Source: Sipunculus nudus (taxonomy: Eukaryota; Annelida; Sipuncula; Golfingiida; Sipunculidae). From it: DNA of 64,000 nucleotides. A program made the position numbers and the translations under genes. The stretch lies in NCBI GenBank assembly GCA_026874595.1, contig CM049313.1, positions 23,122,008-23,186,007 on the forward strand. The letters run 5' to 3'. How positions within the stretch are numbered: position 1 is the stretch's first letter; every line of letters begins with the position of its first letter. The notes beneath the pieces are model-generated. The model saw only the letters and a program-made list of their open reading frames with translations, was not told the origin of the DNA and searched no databases. Positions 1-11,294 of this stretch are shown piece by piece.

Positions 1-18
1 TTAAATAATAAGTGTAAT

Positions 19-20
<2 letters not shown>

Positions 21-90
<70 letters not shown>
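21..90. repeat. (AT)n microsatellite
   Basis: About 35 AT dinucleotides with one interruption near position 51. One of about ten long AT tracts in the window. Confidence 0.95.
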
Positions 91-93
<3 letters not shown>

Positions 94-721
94 GTTATTT
101 TGCAATTGTTAGTCAAAATTTATTCATTTATACCTATGTCCTACTGTTAAACTGTGTACATCTACAAGATTATATTGATGGATTTTATTACAATTTTACT
201 GAAAGGCGGGCCGTTGGAAAGAATGGTGGATTGAAGGTTATGTTTGACATCGATTAACGTGTAGATTTATAATTATTTGTGGGCTGTAAGGCAGGGAATG
301 GTTGACTGATGCAAAGCTTGATCCGGTCGCGATAGCTCTGTCGGTATTTGATCATGTTAAGTCAGTCTGTACATCTGTCTTGTGGTGAGAAACAGCCAAT
401 TGTGCTAACACCTGTTGGAGGAATATAGTACTGGTGAGACAGTAGTAAGCTGATGCATATCCATAGAAGTGTGGACCTTATTATTTCCTTTTCACGCAAC
501 TCAGAACATTACAATCCGGCTATTTATATAATCTTCATAAATGTGTGTAATTTATTTCAGGTGTCGTTAGAAGGATATACGGCCATGTTTGTGAATGATA
601 CTGCTGTTTCTTTTGGAAATGAAAAGTTGAAATGAAAACTGTGATCATATCATATTGACGTAAATCTTCCCTTCAAGGTCGGCTCGACAGCAATGGATCC
701 ATTTTGGCATCAGTACCTCAA
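91..721. other. No recognised gene
   Basis: Ordinary AT-rich sequence. The only gene-like hint is a pyrimidine-rich CAG at 560 followed by 24 open codons and a stop at 635. That is too little to call. Confidence 0.5.
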
Positions 722-900
722 AGAGTTTTTTTTTTGTCCGTAGGTCTCGGTTTAGTCAGTCCGAAGCGTCTGAATCAGTCGTAACAAATGGGGTAATTTC
801 AATGACTTTTTAGAGTTTTTTTTGTCTGTAGGTCTTGGTCCAGTCAGTTCGAAACGTCTGAATCAGTCGTAACAAATGGGGAAATTTCAATGACTTTTTT
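722..900. repeat. Tandem duplication, about 90-bp unit, two copies
   Basis: Two adjacent copies each run from an AGAG plus T-run start, through a GTAGGTCT block and a GTCTGAATCAGTCGTAACAA block, to AATTTCAATGACTTTTT. Copy 1 begins at 722 and copy 2 at 812. They differ by scattered substitutions and by the length of the T run, so the duplication is local and moderately old. Confidence 0.85.
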
Positions 901-1416
901 TAGTACAGTTGGCCAAAGAAATAAGAGAGGACCCTGTCGACATAAATATCACTAATTGGAAAAACCATCAATAAATCCAATATACAATGAATCTGAAAGT
1001 AAATCGGACCATTATAAATATAAACCGATATGAGTTATAGGTCACATTCCAAAGATTATTGAGTCATATATAAAGGAACCTCGATGTCTCGTTTAACCAC
1101 TCGTAGGCCTTTTCCTGACAGATAAGCAACGTACATACCCCTAAGTTCAACGACCAGCGCCCTTGGCTCTGTAAACAATGTTCGATGCCTGTCTCTCCTT
1201 AAATAAAGTCAACACAAGATCACTGCCGCCTGAGACCTCAAAATAAAGAAATGTTCTGATGATTATATCACTCCGTCATACTCGGTAAACTATGCCAGTA
1301 GGTACTTTCCTGGTTTCAGTCTAATTTGAACAACAGGATTCAAGTTTTCAAAAGTAATAACATGCTCTTTACATAAACAAAGCAAACACTGGGGCTTCAC
1401 TGTTAAGCCTCTCAGG

Positions 1417-1420
<4 letters not shown>

Positions 1421-1512
<92 letters not shown>
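1421..1512. repeat. (AT)n microsatellite
   Basis: About 90 bp of AT dinucleotide with small interruptions, including one TATG. Confidence 0.95.
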
Positions 1513-1515
<3 letters not shown>

Positions 1516-2420
1516 CTTGTTTTAATTTATTACCTGTAAAGAGTGATGCAGGGTGAGGATTCTATGCTCTACTTCAGTTCCCAGTCTGTCGAGGGAAAAA
1601 GTTCAGAGCCTTCTTTTAGCTAGGCCTAAACAAATCGAATGAATTGTTTACCAGGAAGAGATTAGTGATAAATTAACAGTAAAATGTCACATTCTGATGT
1701 CAAGTTCAACTTAAGATTAGATCGCCAGTTTATACCAGACCAGAACACGAGAACAAATATTCGGTGTTATTATAGGTCTCAAGTGACATAACCATGTTAA
1801 AAAAATCTGGAGAAAAAACTTCTTTATGGTACTTTATTTATTGTATCTTATGTTTCAAATTGTAGCAGGACCTCATTAAAAAACAGCACCTGCTCAATGA
1901 GCTATTCTATTGTAATATAATTTTAGTAATAGGTTGTTATAAGGTCAGTGGACTTTGGAATCTGTAGTTATTTGGCTTGTGCGTTGCTTTCATCGATAAA
2001 CTGTGAACTGTCTAATCAAGCAATGCTGAAGTAACACAAATATCCTTGTATAGTGTTCGCCCAGGCACAATTTGCTATCACGCATGATATCATACGAATC
2101 CAGCGCGATTCTTCAAAGTCATCCCTATACTTCCGTAATATTTATACGTAGGCTTGGGAATTTTTGGGTCGCGGAGGTGTTTCAAACATTGAGGAGACTG
2201 GGTGAAGGCAGGGTTGCCAAGTCCCAAGGCCAAGTATTGAACTGGTCGGTAATGCCATAGATCGCATACTCTGATATTGAGCGCGTTTTGGGCATTAAAT
2301 AACTGGAGGGTCTGTGTGGAAGTCACAGGGACCCCTGATTGGTCCTTTACGGGTGCACATATCGATGCTTTGACTTTCCTGTGAAACCTATGAATCTTGT
2401 CCATTTCTGGACGCGACCGT
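1513..2420. other. No recognised gene
   Basis: Mixed AT-rich sequence. Short open frames overlap on both strands near 2.1-2.4 kb. None has a recognisable domain or convincing codon structure. Confidence 0.45.
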
Positions 2421-2480
2421 TGTATGTCGTCAGCTGTAAGTGTATGTCGTCTGCTACAAGTATATGTCGTCTGCTACATT
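2421..2480. repeat. 20-bp tandem repeat, three copies
   Basis: Three consecutive 20-bp units share the core GTATGTCGTCTGCTACAAGT with a few substitutions. The 2397-2645 open frame on the plus strand runs across them, so that frame is probably a by-product of the repeat. Confidence 0.85.
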
Positions 2481-3730
2481 TTTCCCGCGCACCCACGGCT
2501 AAACGAGCGATATGGTTCTTTGATACCATGTGCGTTCGAGCAGCTGCGAAATCTAACAACCCTCGGGCGCTATGAAGCAGCAAAGCAGGGGGATGGAACA
2601 CTACCGTATTTGACAGCAGATCGAACCGGCGACAGGCAAGCGTAGGAGTGTTCCAGAGGATTTTACTTCCTAAAAGTGAAGCCCAGAATGATTAAAGACA
2701 AGTTGGACAGCTTAAGGCACGGCCAAAAATGAAGAAGGATTTAGTTAATCTTGTGTGGACTATATCGCTCGTATCACTGGGTGAGTAGATGCATGCTGGC
2801 CGTTCTTGGTCTATTTATTGATCGCTAGAATGATGCCTGGTCATGGGCGTACACTCGGTGTCTCATTTAGAGCGGAGTTGTGCGGCATGCTGATAGGCCT
2901 TAACCCTCAACAACTCTAAACTATTTGTTGTTCATTTGCTTAAGCGAAACACTCGATTGTTTGACAGTACTTTCCACAACCTTCTTTAAAGATAAGCGAA
3001 AGTGATAAACTTGTTTTCATCAGGCTAGTTCATTTCATAGTCTTTCTGGATGCCCCAAGGTGCCGATATCACGTGCAAATCGATACATATTGGTCCAGCA
3101 AATATATCGTATTACAGACCAAACTGATGTATATATCACGGGAAAAGCATGGAGCTGATTTTACAAATATGAACGCAGGAACGTGTGGAAATGCCGTGTT
3201 TGGGCACAAGCAGGTGTGGGTTGACATCGATTGAATGAAAATTACAAGGACCAGATTCAGTTCATGATATAGAAGAGTGATAAGGGAGATGTATTGACCA
3301 TGTGTCGATGCAGCCCTGGTTTATCAGTCCCTAAATGTCACTCTGTATTAAGAATTAATCAAAGATGTCAGTCAGAGTACGATAACATCGGGGGTTGTGA
3401 TCTGATAAAATACCAATGTTTTCTCAATTACTCTTACTGTTCTCACACAGTAGTTCAAACAAATCTGGTTTGTTGGACCATTTTATACATACAGGACGGG
3501 AAATAGCACAAAGCAGTATTACCGCCTTCAATCGAAAGACTAAAATTTTTTATAATATTCCACATAAATAATAACCTATAATAAATAACGAAAACTGCAT
3601 GGGAGACGGGCAACATCTGTATTTTATATTGATTGGGCACGCCTCCCCTGAACACACAAAATAAAGTATCTCAAAAACGCTTTTTCAATTCACTTTATGG
3701 TGAAAATGAAAAAATACTTTAGTAATGTCT
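2481..3730. other. No recognised gene
   Basis: Only short overlapping frames are present (the longest is about 70 codons near 3.3-3.65 kb). I see no repeat structure and no recognisable protein. Confidence 0.45.
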
Positions 3731-3908
3731 GAGTAAATGTGCACGAGTGGCTTGTACAGTGGCAAGATAGGTTCTAGCATGATAAGCAATGTATATCTGC
3801 CAATATGTTCCTTGTAATTTTGAAATCTCAAAGCAAATGTACACGAGCGCCATTGAAAGTAACAATATAGGTTTTAACATGATTTGCCATGTGCACCAAT
3901 ATGAATGA
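3731..3908. repeat. Diverged tandem duplication, about 100-bp unit
   Basis: Copy 1 (3731-3811) and copy 2 (3830-3908) share, in the same order, AAATGT.CACGAG, AATATAGGTT/GATAGGTT, T.AACATGAT/T.GCATGAT, GCAATGT/GCCATGT and CCAATATG. The match is imperfect, which suggests an old duplication. Confidence 0.7.
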
Positions 3909-4107
3909 CCCTAAATACAGTTTCCATGTTTTCTGTCCTCAAGAATAAGCCTGTTACTGTATTAATGTATACAGTACTGTTACAGTAGTATAGCATCTAT
4001 TACCTCTGCTAGTCAGAGCAAAAAGATTCAAATAATTCACTTAGTCTAACTTTGTGTATAATTTGCTACAACCCAAAAGGCTATGATATTGCATATTAAC
4101 ACTTGCA

Positions 4108-4275
4108 GTAGAACCTGTCTTGGAGACCACCTGTCTAATAAAACCAACCGTCTATCCAGACCACCCTTGAGCGACCGAAAACATTCACTTTGGTTATAAC
4201 TGACCCATCTAATAAGACCACCAGTGAAATAAGACCACTGTTGGCCAGTTCCACGGATGGTCTTTTTACACAGGT
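4108..4275. repeat. Degenerate repeat of a 'CTGTCTAATAAGACCACC' motif
   Basis: Within about 165 bp the motif family 'gaccacc ... tctaataa' occurs four or five times: GGAGACCACCTGTCTAATA, CCAGACCACC, CCCATCTAATAAGACCACC and GAAATAAGACCAC. It opens with GAACCTGTCT and closes with a run related to ACACAGGTT, so the ends look weakly inverted. I have the impression that this motif is common in marine invertebrate genomes. That is recollection and was not checked. Confidence 0.6.
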
Positions 4276-5078
4276 TTTCTTTATGACCAACACAACGGGT
4301 ACATTGTAGTTGAGGGAACAGGAGGGAACGCTAAAGTATACATTTTCTAAATAGTTTGTCCTGCACTGGGACTGTTACTGTATTAATAAACTGTCAAATA
4401 CAATACTACCCCTTGAACGCACAGTTTTAATTCACTTGGTATTGGAGGAGAAGTGTTATTGTAATCCTCGAAATGAATAGTACGTGTGTAATTAACAAGG
4501 GGCGAGTTAGCTAGAGTACTAGGTTTCCAACATGTTTGCCAAAGGAGCAGACCCGATAAATAGTTTCAAGGAAATTTATTATTCAGTGAACCAACCACTG
4601 TAGTACTGAAAGGAGTACATGTGTACGGAGTCTAAAATAGGTACTCGAACAGGCCCGTACTTTGAAATGTGTTAGCAGCTAGTAATGTGGTTATTAATGG
4701 TGTTTCATTATGTTATTCATTCTTACCTGCAGCAACATCTTTTTTCGATTTTATATATTCAGATTTAGAGTATGGTAATGAATACTCTAGTCCGAGTCGG
4801 CTAATAATTAACCACTACTAGAGTCCAAAATTAATCACCCGTGCTGACAGCCTTACAGTGTTGTAGTTATGAAATAAAGTTGTAAACTGTTTGTTATGTA
4901 AAGAGGTCTGGTCGAAAATAAAGTAACTTACGCTTACTTTGATTATAAGCTGCGAACGTTACACAGGACACAATATTTGCTTTTGTAAAAAAGAAGCAAA
5001 CAAGAACAGTTATACTTCGGATTCTTGGCAATCCTAGAAACAAGAGGAAACCTTGAATAGAAATTATACGTTGGTTCT
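4276..5078. other. No recognised gene
   Basis: AT-rich, with no open frame of note and no internal repeat visible to me. Confidence 0.5.
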
Positions 5079-5291
5079 ACCATATGCCTTCGCCATGTGT
5101 GAGGGTGTGTGTGTGTGTGGGGGGGGGGGGGGGTTGTCCCTATTGTGGGATGCTCCCCAACCCCTGATTGTATTCACTATTTGTCTCATGTTCAAAGGCT
5201 CGTGCATAAGTGACTGACCTTTTTTAAATATTCTGAAGTTTCCTGAATCCGGATTTTGTGCCACACCCACACCAAAATCTAATCGATTTTT
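5079..5291 (-). mobile_element. R1 dispersed repeat, 3' part, split by a LINE
   Basis: On the minus strand this reads as the second half of the R1 repeat: ATCGATTAGATTTTGG, then ATCCGGATTCAGGA, then GTCAGTCACTTATGCACGAG, then GGGGAGCATCCCACAATAGG, and finally CACATGGCGAAGGC near the terminus. The same blocks occur in order in the copies at 7524-7893 and 41868-42192. A 15-base G run (5119-5133) and a GT tract sit inside, just before the terminal block. The missing first half of this copy resumes at 6527, beyond the LINE. R1 has no recognised coding capacity. Its spurious open frames produce the similar peptides seen at each copy. Confidence 0.75.
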
Positions 5292-6493
5292 CATCTTTAA
5301 CACCAGCGGTCGTTCCTGAGAGTTCCGTATATTTTGCAATCAAACAGCTTCCGAAATGGTAAAAGTGATGGCCGGAACGGATAAAGTTCTGATCACGTAA
5401 AGAATTGGACACCTGAATGTACAAGTTCAATAACAATGTTATTTAATTTTATGATTATTCATGAAGTTGCTCCAAAGGAGTTGATAGCATCTGTTATTGT
5501 GCCAATTAAAAAAAAGAGATACAGGGCTATAGCTTTATGTGATCCAATATTTAAATTGCTTAATATAATAATGCTACAGAAAAGCAAAATAACACTTCAG
5601 ACTTCGAATCTTCAATTTGCGTTTAAACAAAATAATTTTACAACTATATGTACTACTATGTTAAAAGAAATATCATATCATTGTACTGAAAGGGATTCAA
5701 ATGTTTGTTGTTGTTACGTCGATGCAACAAAAGCATTTGATCGGATTATTTATGTAAGTTTTTCGACCTGCTAACGAAACGTAATATGTCTGGAATGTAT
5801 CTCAGAATGCTGTACAATATATTTTTAAGCAGACTTCATTTGTAAAATGGTGTGGCGTATTGTCAGAGCCTTTTCTCAAGAAAATGATGTAAGACATGGC
5901 GGCATAATTTCCCCATTATTATTAACAGTTTACTTTGATGAATTAATATGTAAATCGATCACTACTTTGCAGGATGCTCTTGATATATATGCAGACGATA
6001 TCACATTACTTGCATTCGCAGCGTGTAATAACATGCCACTGAATGATATCTTTGGTCATAGTTTAGGCAGGTTTTTAGCCTTATTAGGTCCTCTTAAACA
6101 GCTTTTTAAAATATATCTTTACCAAAGCAAAGGATGATCTGTCAGGATCACTTGGCAAAAATAAAGCGCATTTATCTTCCAAGTATACAGTAAATGAAGT
6201 CACAAAAGGAAACTCCTTAATCTCAAGTCACCGACCAAGTTACACAATGATATCATATCTATATGTAAAGAATTAATTGCATGTAGAGTGGACAGTATGT
6301 ACATGAATGAGTTTACTATTGAAAATATTGGAGAAATGATTGCATATGTATTTAAACATTGAATTCTACTTCAACTTTCGTTCCCCAAGCTGATCATTAT
6401 GATCCTTATTGTATTATTTACTAACACGTTCTTTTCATATTCACTTACCAACTCCCGCCTGTACCTGCAACTGAAATATGTGTACGAATAAAG

Positions 6494-6526
<33 letters not shown>
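5292..6526 (+). mobile_element. 5'-truncated LINE (non-LTR retrotransposon) with (ATT)n tail
   Basis: A 1.2-kb LINE copy retains only the reverse transcriptase region, the C-terminus and the 3' UTR. The 3' end carries AATAAA at about 6487, followed immediately by a run of ATT repeats. That is the microsatellite-type tail of CR1/L2-like and related LINEs. Both borders fall inside an R1 repeat. The left border follows the R1 block ending CGATTTTT at 5291, and the right border precedes ATTGGCTCATT at 6527. In the intact R1 copies those two blocks are contiguous, so the LINE inserted into a pre-existing R1 copy. No obvious long target-site duplication is visible, as often seen for LINEs with microsatellite tails. 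Confidence 0.8.
5340..6362 (+). pseudogene. Reverse transcriptase pseudogene (LINE ORF2 fragment)
   Basis: Translation in three frames gives an ordered LINE reverse transcriptase. First comes an N-terminal block (NGKSDGRNG, stop, SSDHVK) around 5355-5402. Then come IASVIVPIKK and YRAIALCDPIFKLLN near 5480-5565, QFAFKQNNFTT at about 5610, and motif A VDATKAFDRI at about 5717-5746. A frameshift is needed to read FDLLTKRNMSGMYLRMLYNIF. Another leads to motif B RHGGIISPLLLTVYFDEL (about 5895-5946) and catalytic motif C YADDITLLA (about 5988-6014). After more lesions a C-terminal tail, SMYMNEFTIENIGEMIAYVF, ends at TGA 6360-6362. In-frame stops occur at 5382 and 5772. The enzyme would have copied element RNA at the target site, but this copy is dead. 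The clade within the CR1/L2/Jockey range is not resolved. Confidence 0.88.
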
Positions 6527-6529
<3 letters not shown>

Positions 6530-6630
6530 GGCTCATTCCCGAAATGCCCTGAATATTTTATGAAATTGCGTTCATGCCTGCGTCAGTTATCTTGTGAACA
6601 AACACACAAACATACGGACGGGGATGCACG
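6527..6630 (-). mobile_element. R1 dispersed repeat, 5' part, split by the LINE
   Basis: On the minus strand this reads TTTGTGTGTTTGTTCACAAG, then ATAACTGACGC, then CATGAACGCAATTTCATAAA and CAGGGCATTTCGGGAATGAG. It is the first half of R1 as seen at 7530-7650 and 26930-27040. It ends exactly where the 5079-5291 fragment picks up, if the LINE in between is removed. Confidence 0.78.
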
Positions 6631-7523
6631 GAGCAGAAATCAGATAAGAGCGACTGGCAATAAGGGATGGGGGTATAACGATATTGTCATGTGATCGTTT
6701 TAATGGCAGTCGCTCTAAACAGTACTTGTTTGTCCTATACTTCTTCAAAAATTGAATGGTTGTAGGTTTTTTTTAATTCTGGGTATAAGCGAAGTTCATT
6801 GGTGTTTAGCGAATTTTTTTTTCATTTGAATCGTCTGATAGTCGACGATTTTATGCATAATTTACAAGGGGTAATATATTTGTAATAAGCCAAGGAGAAC
6901 CGATTTTCGGTATACAACGGTAACTGTTGCATTCTTGACACTTCGACGCCATTGTTTATGACGTCGTGAAAGCCGTGATTGCCAACGATTTAATATTGTA
7001 TTGATTAAAATATATTAGCATACCAACAGAATTACATATTATATTATGCAAAGAACTAGAAATCTACTACAATCCTATTACTAAGAGTGAACATTGATTA
7101 ATTATTGATAATAGACAAACATGACGCCACTGTCTGTGGACAGACTACGCGTCATACTGGTGACGTTTTGGAATGACAATGTGTCATAACAAACTTCGAT
7201 AAAGATATGCTATTTAGTATATCATCGACTTCAACTTCTGGGATTATGATGATTGGCCCCTAAATGGAAGAATATATTCTCATAATGTCCCACAATGCAA
7301 TAGGCAGTTGACCGGTTTCCATGGGGACTGAAGCCTGTGATGACATCCCTGTAATCGTCTCCGCTTGGCTTTATCTGACGGTCGTCATAAATGCCAAATC
7401 AATGTTGTCATAGTTTTCCAGCTACCTTTTATTTTGGAAATCCATGAAGACTTGCTCCGCAACGCTGAAAGATAGATGTTACGTGTACATGAGCGCATTC
7501 GCCATTTATACTCAAGTGCTAAT
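6631..7523. other. No recognised gene
   Basis: Contains T-rich and AT-rich sequence and a short segment with several ATGACG/GACGTC-like words near 6.95-7.15 kb. No coding or repeat structure was recognised. Confidence 0.45.
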
Positions 7524-7893
7524 GCCTCCAGGAGGTTATGCGTTCATCTCTGTTCGTGTAGGTGTGTGTCTGTTTGTTCACAACATAACTCACGCAGTCA
7601 TGGTCGGAATCGTATGAAATATTCATGGCACCTCCAGAATGGGCCAATTAAAAATCGGTTAGATTTTGTGTGTGGATCCACCTCATGGTCCGGGTCCAGG
7701 AAGGACTTCTAGGAATATTCACAAATGTACAGTCACTTGTGTACGAATCAACCTCTATATATGACCTTATAAGTGAATGCAAACGCGGGTGTCGGGAACT
7801 TCTGCACGAATGCACGTTTTCGGGAGCATCCCACAATAAGGAACGCCCATGTGGTGGAGGCCTGCGATCCCGAGAATGCATATATCTAGTTAT
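7524..7893 (+). mobile_element. R1 dispersed repeat, near full-length copy
   Basis: This is the longest R1 copy, about 370 bp. It begins GCCTCCAGGAGGTTATGCG, with a small palindrome CCTCCAGGAGG. It continues through GTTTGTTCACAACATAACTC, GAATGGGCCAATTAAAAATC, GGTTAGATTTTGTG, GTACAGTCACTTGTG and GGGAGCATCCCACAATAAGG, then CCATGTGGTGGAGGCCTGCG, and ends near ATCTAGTT. The frames covering it (7476-7712 and 7670-7972) are by-products. Similar peptides (CSQHNSR..., K.RLDF) appear at other copies on either strand. I remember similar repeats from other marine invertebrate genomes but cannot name a curated family. Confidence 0.75.
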
Positions 7894-8584
7894 TTTTTAT
7901 CTGTATTTATACATTAATCGATCTAAAACTGCAAAATGGCGAACAATTGATAGAACATCAAGGATGCGTTAATTAATTTTTTTTTTCAATGCTTCTTGTC
8001 TCGTGGATATAAAATCGGAAATCGAGAAAGCTTAAAAGGAAAAACCAGATATATTAAATATATAGCTTTCATTACTCTTTACACAAGTGGGAAAAACCTT
8101 GCATTGAGCGCGCTTTATGGCGCAAGACATGAACGTTGCACGCACGCCACCAGGTGGGCATTCGTCGTAACTTCACAATCAAGATTTTTCAAGCGACTTT
8201 TCCTCTGTGCTTCTTTTATGTTTCTTTACATTAGGGGGCGCGGCGGGGGGAGTAGTCGCGCACACACAAGATCGGACTGTATATTATATGTAGATGTAGC
8301 TCCAGATGTCTCTCGGTGTGTTCATTCAATATGACCATTTCGGTATTGCGGAGATTCCCAACGTTTATTCTTCCTCATTTATTACTGCAGTCTTGTTATG
8401 GTAAACACACACATTTGGACTGTGTATACTCCTACACAGAGCCATAGCAACGGGGAACTGGACACAGTAAATCCGTGTTCCGCGAGGGTTTTGTTGGGAT
8501 CCTTTTGTCTTCAGCCAAAATAAACTAATAACCTGAAAAAAATACACATATTATTGCTAAACCTTTTTTAAATTATTTTATATT
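7894..8584. other. No recognised gene
   Basis: A 112-codon open frame at 7996-8334 crosses a GC-rich patch (GGGGGCGCGGCGGGGG near 8235). It has no recognisable domain and no start context. I treat it as chance. Confidence 0.4.
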
Positions 8585-8975
8585 TTTTTGTTGGAGGTAA
8601 CCGCCTCTATTTTTAAATGCTAACTTAACTACGCACATGTACATCTGCAGAATTCAATTCTGGATTCGAACTACTTGACAGGGCAGTATCAAATGCCTCC
8701 TCTTTATATCCTGGCGTCAACCAGGTCCAGTGACTACTGCACCTGCGGGTCCTGAGTGCGTAAACGTCCTAATTGCTGGGTCATACCACTGAGGAACCAC
8801 CAATAGGCACACTCGTTTGTGAGTGAAACATGGCCGTTGGGCACGTCCTTCCCATTATGCCTGCAGAGTGCTCACCAAGGGTGGGGGCCGACCGTGAAAA
8901 ATCTCACAGCCTCGGCTGAGATTCGAATTCGTTCTCCCGGCTTTGAGTCCTGTGCTCTACCACAGACGCCGGTAC
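8585..8975 (-). mobile_element. R2: tRNA-derived SINE-like element, antisense
   Basis: On the minus strand the element starts with a tRNA-like head. An A-box-like TGTGGTAGAGCAC lies at 8964-8952 and a B-box-like GAATTCGAATCTC at 8930-8918. The A-to-B spacing of 34 nt is normal for a Pol III internal promoter. The body follows: CACGGTCGGCCCCCACCC, CTCTGCAGGCATAATGGGA, CTCACAAACGAGTG, GTTCCTCAGTGGTATGACCC, CTGGTTGACGCCAGGATATA. It ends in A/T-rich sequence (AAAAAATATAAAA). A second antisense copy lies at 19495-19868 and a sense-strand fragment at 9968-10130. The architecture (tRNA head, unrelated body, AT-rich tail) supports a SINE. Which named superfamily it belongs to is not known to me. Confidence 0.72.
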
Positions 8976-9668
8976 CTTTATGTATCTTTGATAATAACAC
9001 CGTCCTTTCTCCATTTGTTAAATTTATCCTTATTCCATAGATGACGAAACAAGAAAAATGTACACTGAATCTTTAAAAACCATGAAATTCATGTATTTGA
9101 CGCTGTATTCCGTTTGTAAGCATGATATGGAAAACCTATATAATAATTGAAATCCATCCAGGATTAAGCATATCGAGACAGTGGTCAGACTACACAGGAG
9201 ATAAAGATAAAGTGGGAAGCACGTTAGTAGACAAGGTATAGACAGATAATTTAAACAGTCAGACGACATTGGATGGATGTTAACAGAAAAAATGTCTCAA
9301 CGGCAAAACCAGAAACCAGCGAAGATGATCAAGCTGTAGTAATTTCAAATGACAGCGGTGTGATTCCAGTGGGAAAACGAGATCGATATGTAATATGAGA
9401 AAAGCCCCGTTCACACCGGGGCTACAAGTGCTGAAAGCAGTGCAGTAAGATGGGGACGTGTCACACTTCAATCAGAACTATACTACCTAGATGGTATAAC
9501 CCCCTAGCCGGGGTTACTCTGGTTCAACAAGTACTTCGTATCATATACGTCACTATCTCTCTAATATATTCAAAAGTGAGAGGATAGAAGTTGCGTCAGA
9601 AAATTTTGTGTATGCTTGCATATAAACATATACACAGAATAAATATGCAATATCGATAATAAAATACA
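8976..9668. other. No gene; two small GC hairpins
   Basis: Two perfect 7-bp stem hairpins lie 90 bp apart: AGCCCCG...CGGGGCT at 9403-9423 and TAACCCC...GGGGTTA at 9497-9516. The first, with GTTCACAC in the loop region, resembles the start of some inverted-repeat elements. I found no matching far end. Minus-strand frames at 9030-9471 are not recognisable. Confidence 0.45.
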
Positions 9669-9679
9669 ATATATATATA

Positions 9680-9719
<40 letters not shown>
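9669..9719. repeat. (AT)n microsatellite
   Basis: About 50 bp of AT dinucleotide with one TTT interruption. Confidence 0.95.
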
Positions 9720-9723
<4 letters not shown>

Positions 9724-9967
9724 CATTATCACGTTTTTACGATATAGCTCCCACCCTTTTATTCATCTTCATTTATCACTGCAGGGATGGATCGAACTAT
9801 TTAAAAATAATGGAAGGTGACTATCTGTGTCCAAAGGATGGACCCAGGAACCATTATTTAGTAGAGGTTAAAGCAGCTTTAAAAGCAGACTTCTAAGTTG
9901 GACTGCTAAATTCCTTTTCTGGATGAACCGATGTAACATAAAATTGACGATTTTATCACAAATTAGC

Positions 9968-10130
9968 GTTCCTGGGTGGTATGACCAATAAGCCGGGATG
10001 ATAACAAACCCAGGACCGCAGGTACCGTTGTCACTGGGCCTGGTTAATATCAGGATATAAATAAGAAAAATGGTGTGTCATAAGGAATTCTGAAGTCGTA
10101 CATGCTTTGTTAAGCAGTAAACATGGAGGG
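9968..10130 (+). mobile_element. R2 SINE-like fragment, sense strand
   Basis: The blocks GGTGGTATGACC, CCCAGGACCGCAGGTACCGT, TCACTGGGCCTGGTTAATAT and CAGGATATAAA occur in the same order as on the minus strand of 8585-8975. A weaker TTAAGCA match continues to about 10.13 kb. The tRNA-like head is absent, so this is a 5'-truncated or eroded copy. Confidence 0.68.
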
Positions 10131-11040
10131 CACACGGTACAAATTGAAAGTACTCCGGCAGATTAAATTTAACCCCTGTTTTGCTAAGCTTTGTGTGATG
10201 GTAAGATTAAAGGGCATGGGTTGATAAACAATACGAATCAATGAATCGGTTTACTATATCTTAAAGCATTCGTGCTTGTATTTAAAACGATTACGCCTCG
10301 TCTCGCACCTGTTCTATCGCTTCTTCAATCAGATTCACCCTGTGCTCTTTGTAATTAAAGTGACGCCAGTTTAACGTTACAATCCCAGGTAATTTGTTCT
10401 TCTCGTAGAATGTACAAAACTTAACGTAATTAGAAATTACCACATGGCAATGCTTTAGTTACGGGTTTATTAAAGTGCAGGCATTTTCTTTTATTTTGTA
10501 TGTTTTCAGGTAGTCAACTGGTCGTGATTATCGTTGGGTATGATTATTATTTTTTTAAGTTCCTTTTCGTGAAAGAACCCTATCGTGTTACTCTATTGTT
10601 GAATTCGTGGCAATTTTCATTTTTCCTTGCAGTAAAGGACGTTACTTTGCAGTTCTTGGAATAAGTGCATAAAACCTGGCAAATCAAACACGGTGCCAAT
10701 GTTAATGAAAGGGAATACCAGCACGGTTTATAGAAATGCAAAGCAAATGATAAGAACTAGATATTACTTGTAGAAAAGTGTTTATATATATATATATATA
10801 TACTTTTATGTTATGTACTAACCTTAGTGCAAACGTTTGATGAAACTAGAAAAGGTTGTAGGAGCTAGACCCTGTGATATCTGTAATAAATACAGATAAA
10901 GTTTTTGGCCTTTACAGGCCCAGTGGACAAGGCCACGGCACAGGTTGTTCACTACATCGTACGTGTAGTAAAGTGTCTGCGTTGGTTTGGTACATTTCAA
11001 GTGGATTTACTCCTCCTATATGTTTAAAATGAACCCACAG
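10131..11040. other. No recognised gene
   Basis: AT-rich, with a short (TA)n run at 10784-10801. No frame or repeat was recognised. Confidence 0.5.
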
Positions 11041-11048
11041 TCAACATT

Positions 11049-11083
11049 TTTAGCTCAACTGACTATAAGTCATCTGAGCTAAA
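11049..11083. repeat. Imperfect hairpin opening an AT-rich dispersed block
   Basis: The arms TTTAGCTCAACTGAC (11049-11063) and GTCATCTGAGCTAAA (11069-11083) pair at 13 of 15 positions around a TATAA loop. Immediately downstream is a run of CGTCC/GTCCGTC words (11098-11130), then the AT-rich block that continues to about 13.1 kb. A hairpin followed by a GTCCGTC run looks like the end of a transposable element. I have the impression, not checked, that similar ends occur in mollusc genomes. Confidence 0.6.
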
Positions 11084-11294
11084 GTCGTGGTCCTTTGTCC
11101 GTCGTTCGTCCGTCGTGCCGTCCGTCCGTTAACTGGGCACATTTTAAAACCGATGGACCTACGAATCCAAAATTATACATACCATTAGATGTTCCCAAAA
11201 TCTCCTACCATACCAAAAATTGGGTCATTATGACTTCGTTCCTTTGAGATATTAAGGAAAAACCTCCGTTTTCCATTAAAAAGCCATTGTTACA

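Noticed and set aside
561-635. Possible terminal exon after a TTTATTTCAG acceptor
   Set aside because: Only 24 codons, with no upstream partner and no recognisable sequence.
9403-9423. GC hairpin resembling the end of an inverted-repeat element
   Set aside because: No matching opposite end or target duplication was found within several kb.
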